37,899 nucleotides of DNA. Origin: Pseudocercospora fijiensis CIRAD86 (Eukaryota > Ascomycota > Dothideomycetes > Mycosphaerellales > Mycosphaerellaceae). The DNA lies in the NCBI RefSeq assembly GCF_000340215.1, contig NW_006921548.1, forward strand, positions 1-37,899, in the 5' to 3' direction. Below are positions 1 to 10,755 of this stretch, in pieces. The notes beneath the pieces are model-generated. The model saw only the letters and a program-made list of their open reading frames with translations. It had not been told where the DNA came from and did no database searches. A program made the position numbers and the translations under genes. Every line of letters starts with the position of its first letter. Positions within the stretch are counted from its first letter, which is position 1.

Positions 1-1560
1 TGCTCTACCTCTGAAATTCACTAGGTACCTAGACTTATAGTAGCCTCTATACCTCTTACTATCTTCTATAAGTTACATAACTCTTTAATAGTAGCCTCTA
101 CCTTAGTATATAATAGACCGTTACTTCCTACTCTATTCTTAGAATCTCCTAAAGAATAAAGAGTTATAAGGAATATACTAGAATTTGGGTATATTATAGC
201 GTGTAACTAGTACAACGCAATATAGGGCTGCTTTGCAGTTGCTTTATATACTATGCTAGCGGAAGAGTTATTTTAGTACTTGATATTAGACCCTAGTTTG
301 CTAGAAAGGCGCTAAAATTTCTAAGTAAGAGATTAGATGGAAATCGATAAGCTCTACCTAGATCTAGACAAAGACACTACTAAGTAGTTAGAAAATTAAA
401 TAGGGGGCGAAAGGATAAGATTTATACCTAATACTATATTCTATTATATAATAGCTACTATAAGGACGATAGGAGTTTAGTATATTATTCTTACGCTTAC
501 TTTCTAGAGTTCTGGCTTTAGTTGCTAGTATAATAACTCTAGTATTATTAATAAAGTAGATCTCGATTTTAAATCTCTAAGAAGTAACGGTCCTAACGGA
601 GCTACTAGAGACAATGCAGTAGTGTATTAATAGCGCTATATATTTATTCTGGAGACTATAGTAATAATTATCTATCTCCGCTAACGTAAGGCGCTCTATT
701 ATTAAACTAACGCTAACGAACTTAGGAATCTAGCGAGTACTATAGAGACGATAGTAGATAATAATGTCTATAGCTAGCTAGGGTGTTCTAAGCTTCTTAC
801 GTAGCTAAGTATACTATCGAGTAGAGCACTTTAAAAAAGCGTAAAGATACTAGAATCTATTACCGCGAGGCTCTGTAGCACTTCCTCCGAAGGCGTTATT
901 AGGAAGCGCGGTATAGAAAGTTTAAAGCTAACAATTAAACTTAAAGCTGTTTCTAGGTGTTATAAATACGATAATATCGTGTTTACTATTTAAGGGCTAG
1001 AGCTTACTCTCTCTATACTAAATAAACAATAGCTCTATTAATTAAATCTTAATCTCTGCTTACTGGTTTTAATCTTTCTACGATTACGTATTAGCTATAT
1101 CCTCTACTCTAACTACCTTAAAAGAGCGGCTATACTATATAGCCTACGTGCTAATCTTAAGCAAAGCAATCTCTATAACTAGTTGTTTCTATAGGCTTAG
1201 TAAGAATATTAAGATCTATAGGAACTTATATATCTTCTAATCTAATTAAAACTCCGCTAGTTAGCCTATAAACGCTAGTGCCGCCTTTTAACTTAGAAAC
1301 CTGGTCTTTATAGCGCTAGCGTTACTATTACTACTAACTATAAACTAACATTTACTAATATAGTGGCTAAGATAGTTACTAGGCTTCTATATATCTAATC
1401 TATATATATAGAGTTTAAGGCGTAGCGTAATACTAATATTAAAACCGCATTCGGCTAGCTATAGAACTATCGGTCTAAGAAGAACAGTATATACTAGAAG
1501 TATATACGTAAGGTGTACTGTTAGTATAGTAGGAGGATTGAAATACGCTAAAGACTAGTA
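1..1560. other. Unassigned RIP-degraded stretch
   Basis: I see no gene that I can name here. Both strands are full of TAG and TAA, with almost no TGA, as in the rest of the window. Around 840-1000 a plus-strand reading gives a basic, Arg/Tyr-rich stretch (YYREAL, then LRRRY once stops are read as Trp/Gln) that could be the tail of a decayed coding region. The first 280 bases are A/T rich and have no usable frame. No terminal repeats were found at the edges. Confidence 0.4.
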
Positions 1561-1595
1561 GTTTATGTAATTGGTTTGTCCGCAAGAGCCCTGCT

Positions 1596-2173
1596 TATAG
1601 ATATTAAATATTGAATCTGATTCAATTCAGATTTATCTTTAGTATTAAATATAACTCTAAATGTAAGGTTAGTAAATATTCGAATATTTAGTATATTTAC
1701 TCGCTATACCGTACCCGAGGAAATGCTTACCTTACTATAGGGCATAGGCCACCTCTCATCTATTCTACGATGCCCTTTTAGCTATTTCTAATAAAGGCTT
1801 ACCTAGAAGGACTTAGATATCGAAGACAGCTAGGGTAGTATATACGGCTAATCCTTAAAGAGAGTATATATAGACCCTCTAGCTAGCCCTAGGAAGAAGA
1901 AAGGATGTCCGCGCCTTCTTAAAAGCACATTCTAGTTATAAGAGATCCTACTGCATCCCCTCCTATAGCCTTGTTTGTACCCCGAATTCGGGAGGTCTAA
2001 TTCTAGAAGTACCCTTCTAGCTCTAGGACAGACAAGGATATAGGCTTAGCCTTTGCTATAGACTTAATTATATATAGTGCTAGATATAGATTGAATATAG
2101 ATATTTACTCAAACTCGGGACTGAATATAAGTACAGCTAGTAAATGTTAAATATATAATATATAATAGCTATA
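1596..2173. mobile_element. Repeat R, copy 1 (MITE-like, internally expanded)
   Basis: The left end (TATAGATATTAAATATTGAAT) matches the left part of a second copy at 7257-7354. The right half (about 1996-2173) matches 10781-10937 in the same orientation. Both ends read TATAG-TATTA-type sequence inwards, so R looks like a short TIR element. Relative to the split copy this one carries about 335 extra bases (roughly 1660-1995) that interrupt the shared sequence just before the common string TCTAATTCTAGAAGTA. No coding potential was recognised. The match was made by eye and is strong over two separate blocks. Confidence 0.6.
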
Positions 2174-2990
2174 GGGCCCCTACCTAACAGCTTCTATATA
2201 TTACCCTTCGATGTAGTTATATCTAGAAGCTTATTCCTATCTAGATTAACGGGAATAGGGTCGCTATATATGAAATTACTATAGTTTATAAGTCTACACG
2301 GCGGAAGAAGCGACGATATAGGCTAGATGTAAGATATTAATAACAATAAATGTAAGTTAATAACTATTGCTCGTAGCTATCGATAACGGTACGCTCGAGC
2401 TACTATCTAGGTGTTTATATTGCCTCTAGGACGGCGGCAGCGAGGCGACTAACAAGAAGCAGAGGCATGCGTTTCCATCCGCCTCTAACTAAGAACAACT
2501 TCTACTCTATATTATTAGGACTCTATACCTCTAAACTACGGTTAGCCTTATGTAGCATACGTCTAGAGGCCTTTGCATACTCTATATACCGTACGCTGTT
2601 ATTATATCTAACTACGTAGTAGTCGGATTGCGTTTAGGAGTAGGTTAGATACGTATTAGAAACGTAGGGGCCTCTAACTATTAGGTATATAGACTCCGTT
2701 AACGCCCGTTAGTAGTTAATCAAATCTACGTCGCTTAGCTAAACAAGCCTGTTTATTTAGTTAGAATTGATCAAATAAGCCTATCTATATTATCGCATAC
2801 CTATTTATCGAAATAGCGCAATTTGGTCTAGTTTTAGGTAATATTTAGTTATAGAAGGTGTAGTTTAGTTAAAGATGCGCCCGTATACTATATAATCTAG
2901 AATTTTAAGACGCCTACGAAGGCCGTAGAAGCTACACCTTATAACCTTTATTTTGCTATAACAATATACCTAAACATAGCAATTACTACG
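2174..2990. other. Intergenic, nothing recognised
   Basis: No gene, RNA or repeat could be supported here. The sequence contains a few GC-richer patches (for example near 2430-2460) and several AT-rich tracts. It lies between repeat R copy 1 and the C-terminal end of the minus-strand remnant that follows. Confidence 0.4.
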
Positions 2991-2999
2991 TCTAAGGTC

Positions 3000-5330
3000 T
3001 AACGGACCCTTACGGCTTATAACTCCGCCGCGCCTACCGCTAGAGCGGCGGGTACTCTCGCCTCCGCTTAATGTATATTACTTGCTAGCTATTACTAGTA
3101 CGCTATTACTCGCTTCTATCGTCGAGTAGCGCGTCGTTCTCTACTCTTGCTATATCGCTATCCTCTAACTAGGTATCGGCCTAGTTATCCGATCCTAATC
3201 CTATCGTATCTCCTTCCTCTAGCTAGCCGTCGCCCTCGTTACCTACAAGTTCGATTAGCTTATTAGGCTAGTATTGCGACTAAGCATTTTAGTACTCCGA
3301 CTAAGCTAGTTCTACCCCTACCTTATCTCCTTTATTACCGCTATCTGCTTCCTAATCGGTAAGAGGGTCGAGTAGGTTCTTAAGGCTAGTCGTAAGACCC
3401 GTATTATCGTCGTCGGTAGAGGTAGACTAGAGCCGGAACATATTAGTATCGCGCTTACTAGCCTTAATCTTAGAGATTAGGTCCTCTACGCTCGTAGGCG
3501 CTAGGTCGTCGATAAAGAGGCGGCTAGTAGCCTTACCGCTAAATATCGGTACCTAAACGTTGTTATCGAGCGCCTTTACTACGAGTACGAGTAGAGGACT
3601 CTAGTTAGCAATAGTCGCAAGAAGAAATTAAAGGAGGTTAGTATAGATCTGTATAGCCCTAGTTTACGGTTAGTAGGTATAAACAACCGTACTCTACTAA
3701 GAAACTGTACTTACGCCTCCTTCTATAGCACCTACGTTAGTAGCGTAAAGAGGCCGCGAAGGCCGGAGCGAGGCTAACGCGCGAGCGCGCGGGCAAGACG
3801 TACGCGACGGTCTAGGCGGGTCTAGTATATCGTAAGTCTATTTTAGTATAGAATACCGAGGGCGTTACTATCGTCCGGTCTGTAGTTAATAGCCTAGTAG
3901 AGAGCAGTAGATACGAGCGCCGGACCTATAGTATACTAAGCTACTAGCGGGAGGTTAGGATACATTGTATTTAATCTAGCGATAACCTGCTTACGTAATG
4001 TATCGTTTCGTAGGGTAGCGGTAGTAGATTCCTACTACTCGCCGAAAGCGCTAGATCCTACGAGCGACCGCGCTTTCTCGTATAGGGTATATAGGTACTC
4101 CTCGAGCCTAATAACCTCGCTTATCGAAGACGCTAGGTCGCTTAGGGCTTAGACGCCGATATTATTTAGCGCCGCTATAGCGCGCGGGGTATCTATATAC
4201 CCTTCTATAAGAGGCTTTCTAGCCTCGATATCGTACTCGCGCTTTATCTAGTATAGGGCAAAATAAGCCTCTAGGCTATATAGAGACTCGAGGATAGTCT
4301 ACTAGGTAGCCTAGCCGTTTCGACCCTAGCTAAGACTATAATTGCCGGCCTAAAGCTTAACGACGGACTTGTTTACGTAGTTTAGGAGCTAACCGACTTC
4401 GCTACGATAGAGAAGTCGAGAACGTAGAGGCCGCGCTAGGACGGCGCCGACCTAGCGTAGCTTCTAGGTAGAGGTTAGCGGAGAACGACAGTATAGAAGT
4501 AGAAAGATCTCGCTTACTTCGAGCTTGCGCTATTCTTCTCGCTTCTCCTCTTCTTTCTTTTCCTTTCGTACCTTACGAGTAGTACGTCGCTCCTCTACTC
4601 GCTTCTTTCGGGCTTCGACGGCGCGCAATTTCGCCTACTAGGCGTCGATAGCGCGCTAGGTAGCGAGTTAGTCCTTCTCCTTTTAGTTAAGAGCCTTAGC
4701 TCGTCTCTAATAAGCCGCCTCTTACTCTCGTAGGCGTTAGGATACTACTTCGTTAGGCTCGAGCTCGTTAAAGATCCGCTATAAGATAAGAAGATCGGGG
4801 TACGCGCTACCCTAGGGGGCATTATCTTTATACTTATCTTGCTCCTTAGCGACGCGCTAGTACCCGCGATAAAGGTCGGTTACTATAGCTCGTAGAGCGC
4901 GGAGGTAAAGGCTAGTACTAGACGCTTCGTAAGACTAAGCTATCTCGCGCTATGCGCGATACTAAGCGTCGAGAAGTATATAGACCTAAGGACTAAGTTA
5001 GTTAGGACCTCGAGGCGTATATTTCGAGTAGTACGTATATTAAGACTACCTATAGCGAGAGCTAGAGGATGAATCCTAAGGTCCTCGACGTACTAGGATT
5101 AGGTTATATAGTCTAGCTCCGTATCTAGACTAGTAGTACTTAGGAGCTATAGTATAACTAAACTATAAGGCAGATTGTATACGATAGGCTATATAGCGGC
5201 GTAATCGCCTTAATTAGGACTCGTACGGGTAGGAGAGCACTAGCGCTCTAGGCTCTTACGCTCTATAGTTGCTAGCGATATATTAGCGATAACGGTAGAG
5301 TAAGCGCAATATTCTAGTACGGCGTACCGA
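3000..5330 (-). pseudogene. RIP-degraded large gene, central and C-terminal part (gene A2), unknown function
   Basis: On the minus strand a long tract reads as protein if TAA/TAG are taken as former Gln/Trp. From about 4900 down to 3715 one frame holds for roughly 400 codons. It contains a Lys/Glu/Arg-rich coiled-coil at about 4500-4680 (VEARKKRVEERR, then KEKKEEEKREE), followed by a more globular region ending near 3720. A strong intron-like gap (GTAAGT donor, CTAAC near the end, AG acceptor) at about 3600-3714 separates it from a last exon. That exon begins with VVKALDNNV, contains FIDDLAPTSVEDLISKIKAS, and ends in an Asp/Glu-rich tail near 3050. Upstream (about 5330-4950) the best reading is in another frame, so an additional intron or an indel is likely. 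It is probably the same gene as the tract at 5400-7026. I do not recognise the family; no transposase, RT or kinase motif is visible. Confidence 0.5.
3600..3714 (-). other. Probable spliceosomal intron in gene A2
   Basis: On the minus strand the coding tract meets GTAAGT at 3714-3709. It resumes as a good reading frame just below 3601, directly after a CTAACTAG string that combines a branch-like CTAAC with an acceptor. A length of about 115 bases fits fungal introns. Frame matching works best if the acceptor is the AG two bases further (TAGAG), so the exact 3' end is uncertain. Confidence 0.4.
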
Positions 5331-5458
5331 AGTTTAGAACTCGTAATACGATAGCTCGATAGAGGTAGAGTAGTAGTAGATACGGTTAGGGTAATAAGGG
5401 CTTTTAGAGTCGAAGGAGAGAAGTATAGCGGGAAATAGCGACGCGCGGCCTATAACTT

Positions 5459-5608
5459 GTTTATTTACGCGGTATAGTAACGCGAGACCGAGCGAACCGT
5501 CTAGAAGCGCTAGTAACGCGCCGTTCGCGACTCGTTTATTTACGCGGTATAGCAACGCGAGACCGAGCGAGCCGTCTAGGAGCGCTAGCGCTAGCTAGAG
5601 CCCCGGAG
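5459..5608. repeat. 75-bp tandem duplication, two units
   Basis: The string TTTATTTACGCGGTATAG followed by AACGCGAGACCGAGCG occurs at about 5460 and again 75 bases later at about 5535, with only RIP-type differences (tag/cag, gaa/gag). The period is 25 codons, so a minus-strand protein would carry a 25-residue repeat (RRLARSRV then IPRK in one frame). It sits in the coding tract of gene A1. Confidence 0.75.
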
Positions 5609-5624
5609 ACTACGTCGGCCCGCG

Positions 5625-5651
5625 ATTTCGCTAGGACCGTCCTAGCGAAAT
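5625..5651. repeat. Dispersed palindrome, copy A
   Basis: A near-perfect inverted repeat with 13-base arms (ATTTCGCTAGGAC and its complement) around one central base. Related copies occur at 13771-13795, 15539-15563 and 31873-31890. On the minus strand this copy encodes FARTVLAK within gene A1, so it may be a conserved protein block that happens to be palindromic, or a DNA-level hairpin. Confidence 0.7.
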
Positions 5652-5793
5652 AACCGAGGCCGCTAGACTTAGAGACTACGGTTAGTGCCTAAGCTCGACG
5701 CGACATTTCGTATAATATATTAAGCAGAGTGCGCAACTACTAGGCCTTCGGAGTAGGAATGCGCTTTCCGCCTTATCGATATCCTAGGTCGCG

Positions 5794-5841
5794 GGTATAT
5801 TAATCGCCGATCGCGAGCGGTACGTAATTAATATACTTACT
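5794..5841. repeat. Second dispersed palindromic block, copy 1
   Basis: GGTATATTAAT and ATTAATATACTTACT face each other across about 20 bases. The same arrangement recurs at 13942-13992 and 25497-25546. Here and in the 13.9-kb copy it lies 150-180 bases from the FARTVLAK palindrome. Confidence 0.5.
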
Positions 5842-5862
5842 ATCCGAGTTCGGCCGGACGTA

Positions 5863-6288
5863 CGACAGAGCTATTAATTGTTGATTAATCAAAGTTACGA
5901 GCGTAATATTACAAATACAATTATAGAAATATTACAATTACAATTACAATAATAATAAAGTTACAACTTATCGGGACTAAAGACCCTACTAGCTATTAAC
6001 TAAGCGATAAATTCTTAGACTTACTCGAATAAAGACATCCGGCTAAATCTAGATACTATTCGAAGTATATTTTAAAGCCTCTAGCAATCCTACCGTAGAA
6101 GACTTTATACGTAACGGATAGCATCGATATATAAGAGATATATACACGATATATAGCGCCTGTCTTTATATTATAGAGTAATTGTAATTAAAATTACGAA
6201 GTCCGTTACCTAGGAATTACATTCACAATTACTATAATTGTGAGTAATTCTATAATTTTAGCAATCGACAATTAATAGCTATAATATA
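5863..6288. mobile_element. MITE family T, copy 1 (426 bp, TA target)
   Basis: An AT-rich insertion whose two ends are inverted copies: AGCTATTAATTGTTGATT at the left, and at the right the complement of AGCTATTAATTGTCGATT. It contains an internal palindrome (ATTCACAATTA facing TAATTGTGA near 6210-6235). A paralogous sequence at 14010-14030 lacks it. Comparing the two puts the insertion between CGTA and ACGAGCC with TA on both sides, consistent with a TA target duplication. The element interrupts the coding tract of gene A1. A second copy lies at 28082-28500. It has no transposase and is probably mobilised by a Tc1/mariner-type enzyme. Confidence 0.75.
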
Positions 6289-7026
6289 TAACGAGCCTCT
6301 AGCTATAGGACCGATATCGTCCTAGCCTATGCCTAGCGGGACCTTTTAAGCAGTCGATAATAGCGTAAATGCTTTACGGACGCTCGAGCTCTCTTATTAA
6401 CCGGGCATAGAATAGCTATAGCGGACACTGCTATACGGATTACTAGCGACGACTGCTCTACGACCTTAGTAGGCAGGTTTTGTCTATAGTAAGCTCCGTG
6501 TATTTGCTCTATTATCTAGTATACGTAGTACTCGCGCTTAAGCCTATATAGAGCGGGTAAAGGCTGTAACTAAATCTAGCGCTTAAGGCTTAGAGACGAC
6601 AGCTCCGCCCTCTAAGTTACCGTTATCCTCGGGCTCTTACTTTACCGAATAATTCGCGCTAGTAGGGTAACCTCTATCGGTAGTCTAGGTATTAGCGCCG
6701 TAAGTAGTCTCGCTATTTCTAGTTAGCGGGGTAGCACTATAATAGATATAGTATATATACGAATCGGACGAGGCGAACTAAATTGTAACTGCTACTCTTT
6801 ACGTATTACGGGAATCGATATATTCGAGGTATCCCCGCGCGGTCTTAAGGTTAGGACAATGTAGGACCCGAATCTTGCCGCTAGCAGCGTACTGTTAAGC
6901 TAAGGCGTCGACCTACTCCGCTATTAAGGCTTAAGCTCTTTGCTCCGAGTATAGTCCTAAATAGAGGGTATCTCCGTATATCGGGCACTCGGGCTTCTTA
7001 TACTTAGGCTTCTTATACCCGGGCAT

Positions 7027-7256
7027 CTAGATATATTAGTATCGTATCTATACTAGCGGCTAGAATACACGCTTAAATACCTTATACGACGATACTAAGG
7101 CGTAGGGAGGGGATAGGATAGCAATTATAATGTCTCGCTAGAGGTAGTAAATATCGAAAGTAGAGAGGTAGACCCTTCGACTCGCGGGATACAGTATACG
7201 GGGCATCTTAGCGTAATATAGTCTTTAAAGTACGCGTAACTATACTAAAGTCTACC
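7027..7256. other. Short upstream region of gene A1
   Basis: This 230-base stretch lies upstream of the inferred start of the minus-strand gene A1 and ends at the first base of repeat R copy 2. No promoter element could be recognised after RIP. It is the natural place for the gene A1 promoter. Confidence 0.3.
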
Positions 7257-7354
7257 TATAGCTAGTAAATATTAAATCCGATTCAATTTAGATTGAGATT
7301 TAATATTAAATATAAACCTAAATATCTAGTCTAATTCTAGAAGTATACTTATAC

Positions 7355-7379
7355 TATACTTTGCCGGAAGGTTGAGACT
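7355..7379 (+). repeat. Left inverted terminal repeat of the 3.4-kb element
   Basis: Reads TATACTTTGCCGGAAGGTTG then AGACT. It matches the complement of 10756-10780 at 24 of 25 positions; the single difference is G against A. Confidence 0.75.
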
Positions 7380-7501
7380 ACTAAGAGGTAGAGTAACCCT
7401 ACTAACTTTTTACTAGTAAATCGTACATTTCGTCCTCTAGTCGACCTATTGCAATACTACGCGTAAAAATAGTGTTTATATTAATAGTATAGCCGTTAAA
7501 T

Positions 7502-8580
7502 ATGCGGTCCGAGGTGTTGTTATTAGTATTCTAGCTGTTCTAGCTCTTCTACGCCGTACGAGCCCTTCCTACGCCCTTGCCTACCTCGACTACGCGACTC
7601 GCTAAGCATTATTTTGACGCCAGTTATAAAGTGATAGATATTATATTAAAGACAGGTGCGAGCCGGTCGACGGTGTTTCGATAGAAGTACTATTACGGCC
7701 TCTTTAGAGAGGTGTTCTTACCGTCGGAGAGGTTCAAATCGAGTCGTAAGAGGAAGATTACGATAGATATAGAAATCTACCTCCTTAAGTACTTGCCGAT
7801 ACGGCCGGAGGCATGTCTCGAGGAAATGTATACTACGCTATACGATCGCTTCGAAATTGAGGTAGATCCGGCTACGGTATAGAAGCGCCTTTATAGGCTC
7901 GGTTAGACTCGTAAAGCGGCGTATAAGATCGCGAAGGAACGCAGTGCGCTAGCGAGAGCCGCCTAGTATACAAAGAGCTAGAAATAGCTAGTAGATAAGT
8001 TAGTATTTATCGACGAGACTGCCTCTAATAAGAAGAGTAGACATCGCAAGTTTAGATAGTCTCCGAAGGGTATAGATTGCTACGATTATTAGTACGCGTA
8101 ACGGTAAGAGCGAATGTTAGTACTTCTAGCACTTACAATCTATATATATCTACCCTATACGCTCTGTATCTAAGGCGCTGTTAATTAAGTTACATTCGAC
8201 GACTAGCTCGAGAATAAAGTGCTACCGCTTCTTAGTAAGAATATAATTATTATAATAGACAACGCTTCAATCTACTATAGCGAGAAGGTTAAGTCGAAAT
8301 CTTAGCTACTAGACACACTCTTAAGTACCTACCGCTATACTCTCCTAACTTGAATCCTATCGAATAGACCTTCGTACTACTTAAGAAATAGCTTAAGAAG
8401 AACAGAGATCTTATAGCTGACTTCGAGACCTTCTAAGAGTTCCTTATATATGCTTTTAACTACGTTAGAAAGGTTAATATAACTGGATTGTTTAAGCATA
8501 GCGGATATAACGTATACGGCTTTAAAGCGGAGGTTTAGCTAGATGAAAGCTAGCTTACTAGCCAATTCGACTCGCTTTAA
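7502..8580 (+). pseudogene. Tc1/mariner (DDE_3-type) transposase, RIP-inactivated
   Basis: This gene would have cut and pasted a TA-targeting DNA transposon. ATG 7502 opens a frame that stays the same as far as the second Asp. There is a helix-turn-helix-like start (LKTGASRSTVFR, near 7640), then RLG-TRK and IAKERSALARAA linker motifs. The catalytic triad is visible: first Asp in LVFIDETAS (codon 8012), second Asp in IIIIDNASIYYSEKV (codon 8258, same frame, 82 codons on), and Glu in YLPLYSPNLNPIE (about 8361). The C-terminus FKHSGYNVYGF matches the usual fungal Tc1 end, and a TAA at 8578-8580 closes it. Stops within are TAG/TAA at expected Trp/Gln positions, for example RKFR-stop-SPKG. One frameshift lies between about 8285 and 8320. 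The length of about 359 codons is normal for the family. Confidence 0.93.
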
Positions 8581-8744
8581 ATCTAACTATATAACACCAC
8601 TAATATGTCTTTATATTTACATAATATTAAGATAATATATATCTAAAGCTCCGCTATCAATTTTATATATATAACTAGTATAGTATTAGTGCAACAGAAA
8701 TAAGAATGTTATAGTGCGTACTGCTAAGCTTTATATGTCTCCTC

Positions 8745-10620
8745 CGCTTTTATATCCGAGAATACCGCCGGAAAGCACTCTCGAAGCAACGACGATAATA
8801 GCGATATAAGCAGCGGAGCAATTATAAAGCTATTTCATTCGTTGTTCTTGATTAAACGCCTAACAAAGCTAAACTAATAAGAACGGCCGTTGCTCTATTA
8901 TAAATGTCGTTATTATATTAGTTTCTCTAAGCTAGCTTTTCCTTCTAAAAGCGCTTCAAATAGTTACGTAACGTGCCTAAGTCACCCTTATAGAAGCTAA
9001 GCTCCTTCTATTCTCGTATAGGAAGTTAATATAACTAATTACAGTTATAGCGTTTAGTTACAAAGTGCGCTTCCATCTTTAAGAGCTGTTCCCTATCTTT
9101 AGTATCCTTCTATTCGTGCTATATCGCTGCCTATTAAAAGAACTGTCTTAGTAGACTTCTTAGCGGTATATTAAGTTGCTTAGTAACATGCTTTAGAACA
9201 GGTAACTCTTATTGTATAGGCTAAGCTTCTTAGACCTAAGTAATAACGCCTAGCTTCTAGTTGACTATATTAAACATAGTCTAGATTAGATTAGCGTAAT
9301 CTATAGCTAGCTACGGAGGTAGATAACTTGCAGGCATAGAGCGAGCTCTTGCTAGTATCTATAATTAAAATGGCTCCTTTAAGGCCGCAAGTAGACTGTT
9401 TAGTTTACGAGATTGTATCTTCTCTTTGTTCTACTATATCTTAGCGAAGACACTATACGGCGGTTGCTTAAGAGTCGCTCCTTCTTACTTTATAGTAAGA
9501 GCGTAAGACTATAGCTTTATTGCCTCGCTATAGAACTAGTAATAATTGCGAGGGATATCTAGAAGGCCTTTAGGTCTATAGTAGTAAGCGCTATAGTTCT
9601 CGCAGCTAGGGAGGGTATATATATAGTTAGTAAGTAGCTTAGTCGTATAATTGCCCTCCTTCCGCTCCTTAGCAATAAAGGCAATGCTAGCGACATTCTG
9701 CTAATCGTTTGACTTTAGTTTGCTAACTTTAAGGATAGCTAAAGATCTAGCATCCTTCGTAGTAGTCTTAAACTCGATATTAATCTTAATCTTATCTCTA
9801 GTATTGTTTATCAACTCTACGGCGTAGTCGAGAGCCTTGTTGTAATCGTCCGCTATACAAGAAATTAGCATACTCGTAACTCGAGTTAAGCGGATATAGC
9901 CGCTAGGTAGGTGCGAGCGATAGTAAGAATATCGTTACCTTACCTTTCTTCTAACTCTGCTTAAACTAGTAACTCTTCGGCACTTTGAACGCGGATACGA
10001 TTAATATATAGTTACCGATATAGAGCTGCTTCTTCTACGCTTCTTCGTTAGCCTAATAGTACGCATCTTCGGTATACTAAGTGCTAGCGCTAGTGCGGTT
10101 ATAGTTCTCGAAAGCTAACTTATTATTTCTAGTAAGAAGGCGCTAGGTTTGCTTGTATTCTAGGTCCTTACGAGGGTTATAAGATAGCGTAGATATATCT
10201 TCCTTATTTACCTACTAACCGTTAACTAGGCGCCGCGCCTAGACACCTCTTATAGGCGAAGCATTAGCTAAACGCGTTAACTTACCGACCTTAACTTCGC
10301 TAGCGACTTTATCTTCTACCGCCGTAGCGGTATCGTCGACCTAGTAGTCCTTCTACGCCGCGGCCTCGAATACCGGTATATTATTAAACTTCTTCTGCTA
10401 CGCCGTCTTCTACTTTACGCCGCCGCCGGCCTTCTTCCTACCCTTCGACTTAATAGGCGACTCGCGCCGCTTAGCGGCTTCCTTATACGCCGGTAGGTCC
10501 TTCGATACTAGCTTTCTCGATCGAGACGCGCGTGCCTCCGCTATAGCGTAGTGTTCGAGATATAGGCGCTATAAATTAGACGCTATAGACGTAGCTATAA
10601 GAATAGCAGCTTCCGGCGGT
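8745..10620 (-). pseudogene. Unknown gene of about 600 codons inside the 3.4-kb element, RIP-degraded
   Basis: On the minus strand a protein-like tract starts near 10620 (PPEAAILIATSIASNL) and continues with a basic region (ESPIKSKGRKKAGGG at about 10430-10470). It runs in one frame to about 9940, then in the next frame (IADDYNKALDYAVELINN, FKTTTKDARSLAILKVSKLK, IAFIAKERKEGNYTTKLL) to about 9540, and continues to about 8750 (MEAHFVTKRYNCN, YKGDLGTLRNYLKRF). Stops sit where Trp or Gln would fit. One frame change near 9940 marks an indel or a short intron. It converges on the transposase gene with about 165 bases between them. I recognise no family. It may be an element-encoded accessory protein or a captured host gene. 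Confidence 0.55.
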
Positions 10621-10755
10621 AGCAACTAATAACAATATATCGTAAGAGGCTAGATTTAATAGCAGTAAGACCTTATATAGGCATTATCGTACTTAGAGGC
10701 ATAAAGAAGTCTAATCTCGAAGATCTACGAGGGTTACAAACCTATAGTTCTTAGC

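Larger units (their letters stand above)
5400..7026 (-). pseudogene. RIP-degraded large gene, N-terminal part (gene A1), interrupted by a MITE
   Basis: A minus-strand frame opens at ATG 7026-7024 (MPGYKKPKYKKPECPIYGD) and runs about 240 codons to 6289 without a single frame change. It contains roughly 16 stops, all TAA or TAG, none TGA. Recognisable pieces are LYLGLYSEQRA, LHCPNLKTARGYLEYIDSRN and, near 6340, WDDIGPIARGSLY (W restored from TAG). At 6288 the frame enters a 426-bp MITE and resumes on its other side at about 5862 with YVRPNSDSKYINY. It then reaches the palindrome-encoded block YFARTVLAK at 5625-5651 and a 75-bp duplication. A paralogous block at 13765-14095 shows the same order without the MITE. 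The start is supported by an in-frame Met followed at once by protein-like sequence. The function is unknown. It is likely one gene with the 3000-5330 tract, giving a protein of well over 1,000 residues. Confidence 0.5.

Noticed and set aside
3490..3530. FIDDL in gene A2 as a reverse-transcriptase YxDD box
   Set aside because: None of the flanking RT motifs (palm, fingers, RNase H) is present, and the surrounding sequence is not retroelement-like.
7448..8695. Possible terminal repeats of a separate 1.25-kb Tc1 element
   Set aside because: Only about 12 gapped positions match (ATTGCAATACTA against GTTGCACTAATACTA), too weak to list as a separate element. It is kept as an alternative in the 3.4-kb element entry.
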